In this document: piece by piece, positions 16,652 to 26,109 of the stretch
Layout: each line of letters begins with the position of its first letter
Position numbering within the stretch: position 1 is the stretch's first letter
From: Calothrix anomala FACHB-343
GTDB taxonomy: Bacteria; Cyanobacteriota; Cyanobacteriia; Cyanobacteriales; Nostocaceae
Direction: 5' to 3'
Length of the DNA stretch: 64,000 nucleotides
Assembly (NCBI RefSeq): GCF_014696435.1
Contig: NZ_JACJQG010000022.1
Coordinates: 1 to 64,000, forward strand
The notes under the pieces: generated by a model
Seen by the model: the letters and a program-made list of their open reading frames with translations, nothing else
Databases searched by the model: none
What the model was told of the DNA's origin: nothing
Translations under genes and position numbers: made by a program

Positions 16652-18163
16652 TTAACGCAAACAACGAATCGCTTCTAACAAACCTCTAGCTTTATTGAGG
16701 GTTTCTTCATACTCTTTTTCAGGTTCGGAATCAGCTACCAAACCCGCACCAGCTTGAACTGTAACAGTGCGATCGCGAACTACCATTGTCCGAATAGCGA
16801 TCGCGCTATTTAATTGTCCTTCAAAGTCATAATAACCATAAACGCCAGAATAAACCCCGCGACGGCTTGGTTCTAACTCGTGAATAATCTCCATCGCCCG
16901 AATTTTTGGCGCACCGCTAACTGTTCCCGCCGGAAAGCAAGCTTTGAGTAAATCCCATGCTGTTTTATCAGTGGCTAATTTACCTACTACATTACTGACA
17001 ATATGCATTACATGAGAGTAGCGTTCCACCACCATTAACTCATCAACTCTCACGCTACCGCTTTGGCAAACTCGCCCTAAATCATTTCGCCCTAAGTCCA
17101 CTAGCATGACATGTTCTGCCACTTCTTTGGGGTCTTGGAGCAAATCTTCGGCTAATGCTGCATCTTCCTTACTAGTTTTCCCTCTAGGGCGCGTTCCCGC
17201 AATTGGACGGACTGTGGCGATTGTTTCTCCATCGCGATCGCGTTCGGCTTTTACCATCACTTCTGGACTAGAACCGATAATTTGCCAATCCTGGAAGTTA
17301 AAGTAAGCCATGTAAGGCGAGGGATTTATCTGCCGTAGGGAACGGTAAAGGGCAAAGGGATCGCCTGTATATTCTGTAGATAATCGCTGAGAAATGACGA
17401 CTTGAAAGATATCGCCTGCTTTAATGTAATCTTTGGCTTTTTGGACGCTGGCGCAGAATTCCGGGCGCGTAAAATTACTGTTATATTCTGTTGTTGCTGC
17501 TTTTTTGTTACCAGGAGGCGTCCATGCAAATTGGGTTTTCTCTGGTGATAATGGCAGAGATAACTTATTCAGCATTTGCGTCACGCGATCGCCTGCTTGT
17601 TGATAAGCTGCTTGTAAATCTACTTGCGGATCTCGTAAATCAGCATAAGCGATCGCCCAAATTTTCCGCTTCACCTGATCGAAAATTAACAGGTGATCTA
17701 CCTGCATCCACAACCCATCAGGTAAATTTCTCTCATCTTGGGGGTAAATGGGTACGCGGGGTTCAATCCAATTAATTAATTCATAACCCCAAAAGCCAAA
17801 CAAACCGCCAATTCCCGGTGGTAGTTGGGGTAATTTGACTGGTTTATAAGGTTCCAGACAATTAGCTAAAGCCGTAAATGGATCGCCTGCAAAAACTTCC
17901 TGAGAACCATCACGGTGTGTTTGGGTTGTAGTCTCACCCCTGGCTTCCAACACCCACAACGGATCGCATCCCAATAAACTATAACGTCCCAGCTTTTCCC
18001 CACCTTCTACCGATTCCAACAAAAAGCTGTAAGGCTGACCAGCACAAACCTTATACCAAGCAGATACTGGTGTATCGAGATCTGCTACCCATTCCTGATA
18101 TACGGGAACAAAGTTACCTTGTGCAGCTAATTGGGAAAATTCAGAAAAATCGGGAAAAATCAT
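16652..18163 (-). CDS. trpE: Anthranilate synthase component I
   Basis: A 503-residue TrpE: chorismate plus glutamine-derived ammonia to anthranilate, the first committed step of tryptophan synthesis, acting with the TrpG glutaminase (not in the window). The N-terminal domain holds the feedback-binding LLES motif (YSFLLESVEGGEKLGRYSLLG). The chorismate-binding domain shows PSPYMAYFNF, IGSSPEVMVK, RPIAGTRPRGKT, EHVMLVDLGRNDLGRV, HIVSNVVG, FPAGTVSGAPKIRAMEII and the final IQ-type AGAGLVADSEPEKEYEE. The length is normal for stand-alone TrpE. Only 22 bp separate its end from the next minus-strand gene, so read-through is possible. A TrpE paralogue such as a phenazine-type synthase is unlikely, given the intact tryptophan-binding motif. 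Confidence 0.93.
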   Translation of the reverse strand: MIFPDFSEFSQLAAQGNFVPVYQEWVADLDTPVSAWYKVCAGQPYSFLLESVEGGEKLGRYSLLGCDPLWVLEARGETTTQTHRDGSQEVFAGDPFTALANCLEPYKPVKLPQLPPGIGGLFGFWGYELINWIEPRVPIYPQDERNLPDGLWMQVDHLLIFDQVKRKIWAIAYADLRDPQVDLQAAYQQAGDRVTQMLNKLSLPLSPEKTQFAWTPPGNKKAATTEYNSNFTRPEFCASVQKAKDYIKAGDIFQVVISQRLSTEYTGDPFALYRSLRQINPSPYMAYFNFQDWQIIGSSPEVMVKAERDRDGETIATVRPIAGTRPRGKTSKEDAALAEDLLQDPKEVAEHVMLVDLGRNDLGRVCQSGSVRVDELMVVERYSHVMHIVSNVVGKLATDKTAWDLLKACFPAGTVSGAPKIRAMEIIHELEPSRRGVYSGVYGYYDFEGQLNSAIAIRTMVVRDRTVTVQAGAGLVADSEPEKEYEETLNKARGLLEAIRCLR

Positions 18164-18254
18164 AAACTACTAAGGGATTGAGGATTGGAACATTGGGGTA
18201 TAGGGAATAGGGCATAGAGAATTAAGTATAAAGGATAAACGATTGGGAGAACAT

Positions 18255-18322
18255 CTTTTCCAACCTCTAGCCTCTAGTCCCTAGTCCCTATTCCCTATTC
18301 CCTACTAGTTCCCAGTACCTAT
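18255..18322. repeat. CTAGTCC/CTATTCC heptamer tandem repeat
   Basis: About eight degenerate 7-bp units between psaD and trpE, directly after the psaD stop. Confidence 0.8.
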
Positions 18323-18325
18323 TAC

Positions 18326-18745
18326 CTAAGCGTCGTAGGTATATTTACCGCTAAACTTCAATGCAGATGGACTGGGGTTGCTACCAATGTTGCGTGGCAC
18401 AAAACGGACTTTCTCACGACCTGCGTTTACCTTTTCAGGGAATACGCCATCAGCAGGATGAATCATAGTGGTTTCACCTGAAGGCAGAATCCGGTAAATC
18501 TTGTAGTCGGTGATTTTGAATTTCCGGAGTTGACCGCCTAAAGCGATACCATATTCTTTCCGAGCCAAATACAACAGGTTTTGACCCTCTTGCATAGTAG
18601 CAGCGCCACCTGTAGGCAATTCAAAAACTTGAGCCTTGGGGCTAGTCCAGGTGATAGCGTACTTTTCTTCCGTTGCTGCTTTTGTCAGCAAGCCACCAGT
18701 GCTGCCAGCAAATAGCGGAGTTTTTCCAGAAAGTGCTTCTGCCAT
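18326..18745 (-). CDS. psaD: Photosystem I subunit II (ferredoxin-docking protein)
   Basis: A 139-residue stromal-side subunit of photosystem I that docks ferredoxin and stabilises PsaC. The sequence [20 protein letters not shown], then [23 protein letters not shown], the basic run [22 protein letters not shown], and [20 protein letters not shown] match cyanobacterial PsaD throughout. The start is set at MAEALS by family length; an upstream ATG at 18760 would add five residues. It is monocistronic. A likely RpaB-binding HLR1 element is about 65-80 bases upstream, as expected for a photosystem I gene that is lowered in high light. Confidence 0.97.
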   Translation of the reverse strand: MAEALSGKTPLFAGSTGGLLTKAATEEKYAITWTSPKAQVFELPTGGAATMQEGQNLLYLARKEYGIALGGQLRKFKITDYKIYRILPSGETTMIHPADGVFPEKVNAGREKVRFVPRNIGSNPSPSALKFSGKYTYDA

Positions 18746-18807
18746 AAAGTAGTCTCTCAACGTTTTTAGGGCATCCTAACACTGCCAAACGGATCGTGTT
18801 GCAATCG

Positions 18808-18825
18808 TGTCATAGACTGTAACAG
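18808..18825 (-). promoter_or_regulatory. HLR1-like (RpaB) site upstream of psaD
   Basis: The minus strand reads GTTACAGTCTATGACA: two TTACA-like half sites with 5 bases between them, the second with one mismatch. HLR1 direct repeats bind RpaB and activate photosystem I genes in low light. A weak -10 (TTAGGAT) about 30 bases downstream would place the site near -42. Confidence 0.45.
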
Positions 18826-18850
18826 TTTTTAGTCATTTTTTGGTTGTTAT

Positions 18851-18965
18851 TGGGCAATTGTCATTGGTCATTGGTCATTGGTCATTTGTCATTTGTCCTC
18901 CTTGTCTCCCTTGTCCTCCTTGTCCCCCTTGTCCCCTCTATCCCCCTGCCCCCTGCCCCCTTGCC
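18851..18965. repeat. TGGTCAT and CCTTGTC heptamer tandem repeats
   Basis: Two adjoining degenerate heptamer tracts (GTCATTG type, then CTTGTCC type). The second encodes the last residues of the DICT-GAF kinase and the first provides its stop codon. Confidence 0.85.
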
Positions 18966-20948
18966 CCGCTCTGGGCTGCTCTGGACAATAGGGACGGTAA
19001 AGTGAAACTGGCTGCCTTGGTCTTTACCTTTGGAAGTCGCCCAAATTTCTCCGCCCCAGCCATTGACAATTTGCCGACAAATTGCTAAACCCAAACCTGT
19101 ACCGCCTGTGCTACGGCGGAGTGCGCCTTCTTCTTGATAAAATCTGTCGAATACTATCTCTAGGCGATTGGGTTCGATACCTCGTCCGGTATCGGCTACG
19201 GTGACTTCGACCATTTGCTTTTCGTTACGTATGGCACTAATCGTAATGTCGCCGTGGGAGGGTGTAAATTTAAAGGCGTTGTCTACGAGTTTGGCAATTA
19301 CTTCTACTAGCCAATCGCCGTCTGCTTTGACTAAAGGTAGGTTTTCGGCAATATTTGTAGAAATTTCGGGCGGTTTTTCGATGGTGGGGCGCGTCCGCAT
19401 TCTACTTAGGGCTAAGTCTATACATTCTTGTAACGTCAGCGATTCGGGGTGCCATTCTACGCGACCGCTTTCTAAGTTGGAAAGTGTTAAGAAATCTTGC
19501 ACTAGTTTGCGCATTCTTTCGGAATCAGCCAGGGCTGTACTCAGCATTACCTGCTGTAAGTCTTGGGGCATATCTGGCTCGCTGGCGAGGCTTTCGAGGC
19601 AAACTTGAATTGTTGATAGGGGGGTACGCAGTTCGTGTCCGGTAATGGCTATGAGGTTACTGCGGGTGCGATCGAGGGCTTCTAGTTGCTGATTGAGTTC
19701 TTCTAGGTTGGCGTAGGCTTCTGCTTGAATTAAGGCTGCACCTACTTGGGTAGCGATCGCTTTTACTAAGTCCAATTCCCCTGGTAAACACTCATGGGGT
19801 GAGGGATTGCAGTAATGTAACTCTACTATGCCCAGCAATCGCCCTTGATAAAATACTGGTTCAATTAGCCAAGAACGAATATCAAATTTTTTAGCGATCG
19901 CTGATAAGATTGGCGAATCAATCACCCAAGGATCTTCTAGGGTATCGCTCACACACACACCCTCGCCTTGTTTGACTATTTCCTGAAATAGTTTATTTTG
20001 CTCTAGTTGCCAAGTTTGCCCTAATACCGATGATACCCCTGGGTTTAAAAATTCATGTTCAATAATGGCTTGGGCGTCTGTAGCTTGGGCGCGGTAAATT
20101 AAACAACGTCCAGATCCCAGGTGCTGCCCCAATTCTTGGGCGGCTATTTGCAGTACTTCGTGCGGATCGAGCGATCGCCTAATTGCAGTACTAATTGAAT
20201 TAATTAACTGTTCTTTACGTGCTTGGGCTGTAATCGAACGATAAGCTTTATGTAATTTATACTGACTAGCTTGCAGATAAGTTACCAAGCGTTGCACAAA
20301 TGGATCTGTGTCTATATCACAAGCATATTTGCTGATTTGCTCTGTATCTGAGGCAATTTTTGGTGTCCCAATTCCAAATCTTTGGCGTGCTGCTTCTACT
20401 TTCTTCGCTAAATCTGGTCTGTAAACTACAATTCTCTCTAAAAGTAATTGAGCAGCTTTGAGACTCACGCCTCGTTCTGATGTCCAAATTCCCTCAAACC
20501 TCCGCGCTGTATCCATATCCAGGCTAGGAATCATTTCCGGATTCTGCTTATTCTTGGCTATAGAACCCAGGCTTTCTCGACATACCAGGCAAGTAGCATA
20601 ATTATCACCAATTACTACTAAATGCCATTCTTGGCTGAGGGCGTCATCTGGCTCAAAAGCTACTTTTTCATAATATTCCGAGCTATTAGTAAAATCTGTT
20701 TCTGGGGCAGATAATACGTATATTTGGTTACTTCGCTCCGACAAACGTTGGTAGCGATGGGCTTCTTGACGATAAAATCGCTCGCGTTGAAAGCTCGCAA
20801 TTACCAACGGCTGCTCTAAAGTCGCCGCCAGAACTTGGTCTTCCATCGCATGGGAGAGCGCCGTTAGTGAAGCCTTAAAATATAGCTGGGGTCTTAGGTA
20901 GGGGAGGAACTGTAGCAGATCACTCAGCACAGAAGTTGAAATGCTCAT
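18882..20948 (-). CDS. DICT-GAF sensor histidine kinase
   Basis: A 688-residue soluble kinase. The N-terminal DICT-type sensory domain covers about 1-230 (motifs LVIASFQRERFYRQ, WHLVVIGDNYATCLVCRES, RRFEGIWTSERG). A GAF domain (about 250-400) follows, with LGQHLGSGRCLIYRAQ. HisKA (about 425-490) has its phospho-acceptor His near 438 in ITGHELRTPLSTI. The HATPase domain (about 540-660) shows VDNAFKFT, DTGRGI and GTGLGLAICR. DICT domains occur with light and diguanylate-cyclase signalling, but the signal here is unknown. The cysteines in the DICT domain could bind a cofactor. No response regulator is adjacent. The last about 20 residues (GTRGTRRTRETRRTNDK) are translated heptamer repeat and probably unstructured. 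Confidence 0.87.
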   Translation of the reverse strand: MSISTSVLSDLLQFLPYLRPQLYFKASLTALSHAMEDQVLAATLEQPLVIASFQRERFYRQEAHRYQRLSERSNQIYVLSAPETDFTNSSEYYEKVAFEPDDALSQEWHLVVIGDNYATCLVCRESLGSIAKNKQNPEMIPSLDMDTARRFEGIWTSERGVSLKAAQLLLERIVVYRPDLAKKVEAARQRFGIGTPKIASDTEQISKYACDIDTDPFVQRLVTYLQASQYKLHKAYRSITAQARKEQLINSISTAIRRSLDPHEVLQIAAQELGQHLGSGRCLIYRAQATDAQAIIEHEFLNPGVSSVLGQTWQLEQNKLFQEIVKQGEGVCVSDTLEDPWVIDSPILSAIAKKFDIRSWLIEPVFYQGRLLGIVELHYCNPSPHECLPGELDLVKAIATQVGAALIQAEAYANLEELNQQLEALDRTRSNLIAITGHELRTPLSTIQVCLESLASEPDMPQDLQQVMLSTALADSERMRKLVQDFLTLSNLESGRVEWHPESLTLQECIDLALSRMRTRPTIEKPPEISTNIAENLPLVKADGDWLVEVIAKLVDNAFKFTPSHGDITISAIRNEKQMVEVTVADTGRGIEPNRLEIVFDRFYQEEGALRRSTGGTGLGLAICRQIVNGWGGEIWATSKGKDQGSQFHFTVPIVQSSPERGKGAGGRGIEGTRGTRRTRETRRTNDK

Positions 20949-22238
20949 GAATGTCGTTATAAAAAGCCCAATTCGATCTCAATCCAAGTCACAGATGCAT
21001 TGTACAAATTACAACGGACTCTAAAGTCATTTAGACAATGAGAATATGTAAAGAATCGTAAAAATGACTTTTTGTAACAGTGCCAAATTCCTCTTTGTCG
21101 TTAAGAAGACTGGGCACCGCTTGATTAGCCATTTGTTTTTTGTAGTCAGGAATTTACTCCTGAATGTAACAGGCACACTTGATAAATTTACAGATAGACC
21201 ACTTGTGAGTAATCCTGGCTCAATTATCGCTGATTAATTGAACATCAGCCAATTAAATATATTAGTTAACGGTACTTTTTAACTAAGTTTTATGTCTCAC
21301 CGTTTCTAATCTTATTATAGTTTTTGATATTTTTGTATTTATGTAGCCAGCTTGACATCAATTCCCATTTTGCTTTTGTGTAAATGTGGGTAAATCTAAA
21401 TTATAAACATTATTTTCTGATTAGCATCCATGAATTTGCTGCTAATAATACCTGCTATCTATGGATTTTATGAGCGTAAATTTCATAAAATTTCGCGTCA
21501 AGCCGGATAGTTTGTAATTTGATTTCATATAAATTAATTATTTAGTTTTAATTTTTATTAAAAACTATATCATACATTGTCACATTCAATTTTTGCGGAA
21601 TTTTTTGGAATTGGTAATAACTACTATTTCTCAACATAAATTTATATAGTAGGCGAGCTATTGAAGTACTACTTATTGCCCACTTTATTTATATGATTGC
21701 CAATCCTACATCAGCCAATATCACAAAAAATCAAATTTTTTCTCTAGTCAGCAGATTTATCCCTGATTTTTTGACAAAAGTCTGCAATCTAAACTTTAAA
21801 TAATCTGCCAGTAGATTTATTAATGCCAAAAATTAAATAAACGGCGGATATAATAACCTATATGCATATAAATATATATTCATCGCCAAATAATCCGCGA
21901 AATAACGGAAAATCACAGTTATTTGGACTTGACGCCAGCTTAATAAAACTTTAAAAAGTATAAGTTTACCTTCTGACACAATCGATATTTAACGATTGAC
22001 AGCCTTAACTATAAATCTCAAATAGGCAGTTTTAGTCCTAGATTCTGATTGCTGTAGATTTTATAGCTGTCCTTTGTTCGAGATTGTGTCAGTATGATTT
22101 TGGCTGAAATAGCTTAACTACGTTTACTAGAGCGTCTTTTTACTTCAAATCTCTGGGTAAGGTTCTCAACTAGAACTTTTTTCCTGTTGACGCTAAAGCC
22201 TACACGAAAATCTAGACCTGTACACGGAACGTTGCCTA
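20949..22238. other. Long AT-rich intergenic region
   Basis: About 1.3 kb between divergent genes with no supported frame (the longest candidates are about 26 codons). An 11-bp perfect inverted repeat, CTGACACAATC at 21974-21984 and GATTGTGTCAG at 22083-22093, encloses about 98 bp and could shape the leader of the debranching-enzyme gene. No promoter, riboswitch or known RNA was recognised. Confidence 0.5.
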
Positions 22239-24530
22239 ATGACACCGGATATACTAATGACACCGGAAAAAATTTTCCTGGATGGAAAAACTTATATTCC
22301 CGCAGAACAATTACCTATACCAGAATGGCCTTGTGTTCTCAGTGACAGAGCACAACCAACCCTGACGGTAAAAGATGACGATTTATTTTTAGTGACAGAC
22401 ACGCTGGGGAACATTTCGGGCTGTTCTCTCAACGATGGTAACCCCAGTATGGGACTGTTTTGCTGTGATACCAGATTTCTCAATCGCTTGGAGTTACAAA
22501 TTGAAGGGCGATCGCCTATCCTACTCAGTAGTACAGCTGAAAAAGGATTTGCTCTCTCAGTGTTATGTACTAACCCCAGAATTGATGAACGTCTGCGGCC
22601 TGACACCGTAGGCATTCGCCGGGAAATGGTACTTAACGGGGCACTGTTTGAAGAAATCGAAGTAGCTAATTATAGCACAACTACTGTAAGTTTTGAACTC
22701 AGCATCAGCTTTGATGCCGATTTTGTCGATTTATTTGAAGTGCGCGGCTATGACAGAGGTAAACGGGGTAGATTGCTGCGTTTAGTCGAACCGCTACAGG
22801 AAGATGGTACATCTACAGAAGGCGATGGCTTTGCATCTGTGCAAACTCAACCAGTGCTATTGCGGGATGAATCTTTGACTATGGCTTATCAAGGTTTGGA
22901 TGGCTTAGTCATGGAATCTCGGTTGCAATTTCAGCACCGCCAACCAGATTACTTTAAAGGTTACACTGCGGTTTGGCAGTTAGAGTTAACTCCCCACGAA
23001 ACCCAAAAGTTAGCTTACCGGGTAAATTTACTCCGCAATAATCAACCCAGTTCTACCGTCAGCGCCGCCATTACCTTACCACAGGCAAAAGCTGCTGAGT
23101 TAATAGAAGAGCAACAATGGGTAAACCAAATTACCCGGATTAGTTCAGATAAAAGCATCTTCAATCGCGTGATTGAACGCGCTGAACAAGATATGTATTT
23201 GTTGCGCCAGTCTTTTGGCAAGTATAAGACTGTTTCAGCAGGCGTACCTTGGTTTTCGGCGCTGTTTGGACGAGATTCCATCATCACAGCTTCCCAAACT
23301 TTGATGTTAAATCCCACAATTGCCAAAGAAACGCTAATGCTGTTAGCGAAATATCAAGGTAAAGTTGAGGATGAATGGCGCGATGAAGAACCAGGGAAAA
23401 TTTTACACGAGTTGCGCTTGGGAGAAATGGCGCGCTGTCAAGAAATTCCCCATACGCCATACTACGGTACAGTTGATGCTACTCCGTTGTGGCTGATGCT
23501 CTATGCAGAGTATTATGCATGGACAAACGATCGCGAAACTTTAGAGCAACTTTGGCCTAATGCCTTAGCAGCAATGGAGTGGATTGACCGCAATATTAAA
23601 CAAACCAGCTACTTAAGCTACAATCGTAAATCTAAACGTGGTTTAGCTAACCAAGGTTGGAAAGATTCCGGCGACTGTATTGTAGACCATAAGGGAGAAT
23701 TAGCTAACGGTGCGATCGCTCTTTGTGAAGTGCAAGCATATGTTTATGCAGCGAAAATGCGCCTCGCAGAAATTGCGCGGATGAAAAAGCGGCTAGATTT
23801 AGCCGATAGATGGCAAGAAGAAGCCAAAAATCTCAAAATTCGCTTTAATCGCGATTTTTGGATGGAAGACCAAGATTTCTGTGCTTTAGCTTTAGATGGC
23901 GATGGTAAGCAGGTAGATAGTATTACATCTAATCCCGGCCATTGTTTGCATTTAGGTATTTTTACACCAGAAAAAGCCTATAGCGTTGCGGAAAGATTGC
24001 GCGCCCCTGATATGTTTAATGGTTGGGGAATTCGCACTTTAAGTAGTTTATCTCCAGCTTACAACCCAATGGGCTATCACATCGGTTCAGTCTGGCCCCA
24101 TGATAACGCCATCATTGCGATGGGATTGCGATCGCTTGGCTTAATCGATCAAGCCTTAGAATTATTCCAAGGTTTGTTTGATATGACTAGTCAGCAACCA
24201 TATTTTCGTCCCCCAGAACTGTTTTGTGGTTACGAACGCAACGGAGATAACGCCCCCGTACAGTACCCAGTTGCTTGTACGCCTCAAGCTTGGGCTACTG
24301 GTAGTGTTTTCCAACTTTTGCAAATGATGGTGAATCTCGTACCGGATGCGCAAAATAACTGCTTGCGGATTATCGATCCGGCTTTACCAGAGTCGATTAA
24401 TCGTTTATCCTTCCATAATTTGCAAGTTGGTACCACCGTTCTTGATTTAGAATTTGAGCGTTCTGGTAATACTACTGCTTGTCGTGTCGCCAAAAAACGC
24501 GGAAATCTGCGCGTAGTGATTGAGGCGTAA
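22239..24530 (+). CDS. Amylo-alpha-1,6-glucosidase/glycogen debranching-type enzyme
   Basis: A 763-residue cytoplasmic glycoside hydrolase. An N-terminal beta domain (about 20-290; SDRAQPTLTVKDDDLFLVTDTLGNI, GLFCCDTRFLNRLEL) is followed by an (alpha/alpha)6 barrel (about 300-700) with WFSALFGRDSIITASQ, YYGTVDATPLWL, RGLANQGWKDSGD and IGSVWPHDNAIIAMGL. Acidic residues in GRDS, WKDSGD and WPHDN are the probable catalytic and substrate-binding positions. It should remove alpha-1,6-linked glucosyl residues from glycogen or related glucans. In cyanobacteria it is distinct from GlgX-type isoamylase debranching enzymes. Translation can start at 22239 or six codons later; TAATGACACCGGA is repeated at the two starts. 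Substrate specificity is inferred from the family. Confidence 0.85.
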   Translation: MTPDILMTPEKIFLDGKTYIPAEQLPIPEWPCVLSDRAQPTLTVKDDDLFLVTDTLGNISGCSLNDGNPSMGLFCCDTRFLNRLELQIEGRSPILLSSTAEKGFALSVLCTNPRIDERLRPDTVGIRREMVLNGALFEEIEVANYSTTTVSFELSISFDADFVDLFEVRGYDRGKRGRLLRLVEPLQEDGTSTEGDGFASVQTQPVLLRDESLTMAYQGLDGLVMESRLQFQHRQPDYFKGYTAVWQLELTPHETQKLAYRVNLLRNNQPSSTVSAAITLPQAKAAELIEEQQWVNQITRISSDKSIFNRVIERAEQDMYLLRQSFGKYKTVSAGVPWFSALFGRDSIITASQTLMLNPTIAKETLMLLAKYQGKVEDEWRDEEPGKILHELRLGEMARCQEIPHTPYYGTVDATPLWLMLYAEYYAWTNDRETLEQLWPNALAAMEWIDRNIKQTSYLSYNRKSKRGLANQGWKDSGDCIVDHKGELANGAIALCEVQAYVYAAKMRLAEIARMKKRLDLADRWQEEAKNLKIRFNRDFWMEDQDFCALALDGDGKQVDSITSNPGHCLHLGIFTPEKAYSVAERLRAPDMFNGWGIRTLSSLSPAYNPMGYHIGSVWPHDNAIIAMGLRSLGLIDQALELFQGLFDMTSQQPYFRPPELFCGYERNGDNAPVQYPVACTPQAWATGSVFQLLQMMVNLVPDAQNNCLRIIDPALPESINRLSFHNLQVGTTVLDLEFERSGNTTACRVAKKRGNLRVVIEA

Positions 24531-24535
24531 TTAGT

Positions 24536-24571
24536 AGGGCATGGGGCATGGGGCATAGGGCATGGGGCAAG
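24536..24571. repeat. GGGGCAT heptamer tandem repeat
   Basis: Five degenerate TGGGGCA units directly after the debranching enzyme stop. Confidence 0.8.
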
Positions 24572-24652
24572 TCTTGATTTTTGTTTTTCTTCTTGTCCTT
24601 GTATCCTGTGTTTCTGACTCACAATTTAAAACGTCAAATTAAATTCTTGGAA

Positions 24653-24890
24653 GGGTGGGGAAACCCATTGGTGTCAATTTAAGTTAAAAATAGCCTCTGT
24701 CTTAGCTTTGTCACCCGCCTGAGAATTCATTCTCAGGCTAATAGCCCAAGTCTACTAAAGTAGACTCAAGATTTTGAGGAGATTTAGTTATCTTTAGATG
24801 ACTTTGGCTATTAGCAAGGAACTTCAGTTCCTTGCGGTAGCTGGGTTTTGCCTTAAGTTGACACAGGTGGGGAAACCCCACCCCTACGAG
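24653..24890. repeat. GGTGTCAAYTTAA-type miniature element, complete copy
   Basis: A roughly 240-bp non-coding element. The inner ends are inverted: GGTGTCAATTTAAG at 24670-24683 and CTTAAGTTGACAC at 24852-24864. Each is flanked outside by GGTGGGGAAACCC. Between them are hairpins CCTGAGAAT-ATTCTCAGG, AGTCTACT-AGTAGACT and GCAAGGAA-TTCCTTGC, plus TAATAGCC paired with GGCTATTA. It resembles a MITE. Related ends occur at 15193 and 37643. Confidence 0.65.
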
Positions 24891-24920
24891 AATCGTCATT
24901 AAATATGAAAAAATAAACTC

Positions 24921-25003
24921 ACAAATGACAAATGACAAATGACCAATGACCAATGACAAATGACCAATGACAAATGACCAATGACTAATGACTAATGACA
25001 AAA
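24921..25003. repeat. CAAATGA/CCAATGA heptamer tandem repeat
   Basis: About eleven units between convergent genes, the longest heptamer tract of this type in the window. Confidence 0.88.
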
Positions 25004-25080
25004 AAAGAAAGAAGATCTAAACTCCTTTCTTTACCTTTTAATGTTAATTTGTTCTTCGCTCAGGAATACAGTATTCTGAT

Positions 25081-25398
25081 TTAGCTTTCTTCTTGATTCT
25101 CCACTTTACGACCTGGAGAAGATTCATATAAAGCATCTAGTTGTTGGCGGGCGTCTTCTACATTGATTGACCGCATGACTAATAAAGGTTCTTTAATTAA
25201 ATTACCTGCACTATCTAATAACTCTGGATGTGGTGTAAACTGTTTTCTCGATGTGGGATAACCATATTGTCCGCGATCGTTCATTGTTGGGTATGTTCGG
25301 TCTCGATCAAAACTGAACATAATCAGGTTACGAATTAAATTGGCAACAGCAATCACAGCAAGAATTGTAAAGGCAAGAATGTAAAGCAGGTGTAACAT
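25081..25398 (-). CDS. Cyanobacterial small membrane protein, DUF2973-like
   Basis: A 105-residue protein with one N-terminal membrane helix (MLHLLYILAFTILAVIAVANLI) and a soluble tail containing RQFTPHPELLDSAGN-like and LVMRSINVEDARQQLDALYESSP sequences. The start at 25398 is preferred because GGAGG lies 9 bases upstream; an open frame extends to 25485 without support. It matches the cyanobacteria-specific DUF2973 type, whose function is unknown. A DUF2605-like gene follows upstream on the same strand, an arrangement seen in other cyanobacteria, so the two may be functionally linked. Confidence 0.75.
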   Translation of the reverse strand: MLHLLYILAFTILAVIAVANLIRNLIMFSFDRDRTYPTMNDRGQYGYPTSRKQFTPHPELLDSAGNLIKEPLLVMRSINVEDARQQLDALYESSPGRKVENQEES

Positions 25399-25776
25399 CG
25401 GAATTGTCCTCCAGAGGAAGTGAATTTTAAAAGTTTTTACTGTAAAGCTTCGCTTTGCTAATAATTTCAAGTACACCAATAGCAATAGCGATTAAGTTAC
25501 GTACTGTTTGTACGTATGGTGTTTTCTATTAAAGGTAATCTAGTAAACGTTATTCAGAACACGGTAGCATGGGATACCTAATTTTCTGATTTATTCAAAA
25601 TTTATTAAGGATTGTGACTTTTGAGAAAATCTACATACCAACTAGACAAAATTTCAACAGCTAATCAAGCTAAGGTTGGCAATGATTGCCGCTAGCTAGT
25701 CTAGCTACGCGCTGGTTTTCACAAATACTGACTTGCTGCTATTAACTAAGTTTAGCGAACCTAACTTATAAAAAAT

Positions 25777-26109
25777 TTATTCTTCAGTCTCTTGTTCCCC
25801 TTTTTCTTGATGAAAGCGCATAACTGCATTCCAGCATTCTGTTACTATGTCATGCCAAGGATTAAGGGTGCCCATATCAAGTCCAACTTGTCCATCGGTT
25901 GCATTAAATAGCATTCTCGCTGTTCTAAGTTCCTCTTGTGCTTGTTTGACTCTGGAAAGCAAGTCATCTTGCTCTTGCTCGCTCATAAATGAGAGTTGTC
26001 TGGTTTCCAAAAAATCGCGCGATCGCGTAAACCAAAAATGAAAATCATCTAACAACGGTTCTAAGAGGCTTTTGAGCAATTCAGACCCTGGTAAATTTGA
26101 GTCTCCCAT
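25777..26109 (-). CDS. Cyanobacterial conserved protein, DUF2605-like
   Basis: A 110-residue soluble, mostly helical and acidic protein: SELLKSLLEPLLDDFHFWFTRS, then FLETRQLSFMSEQEQDDLLSRVKQAQEELRTA and NPWHDIVTECWNAVMRFH. This pattern fits the cyanobacterial DUF2605 family; no biochemical role is established. It precedes the DUF2973-like gene on the minus strand with a gap of about 380 bp. There is no strong ribosome-binding site before the ATG, but the family starts near this MG. Confidence 0.75.
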   Translation of the reverse strand: MGDSNLPGSELLKSLLEPLLDDFHFWFTRSRDFLETRQLSFMSEQEQDDLLSRVKQAQEELRTARMLFNATDGQVGLDMGTLNPWHDIVTECWNAVMRFHQEKGEQETEE

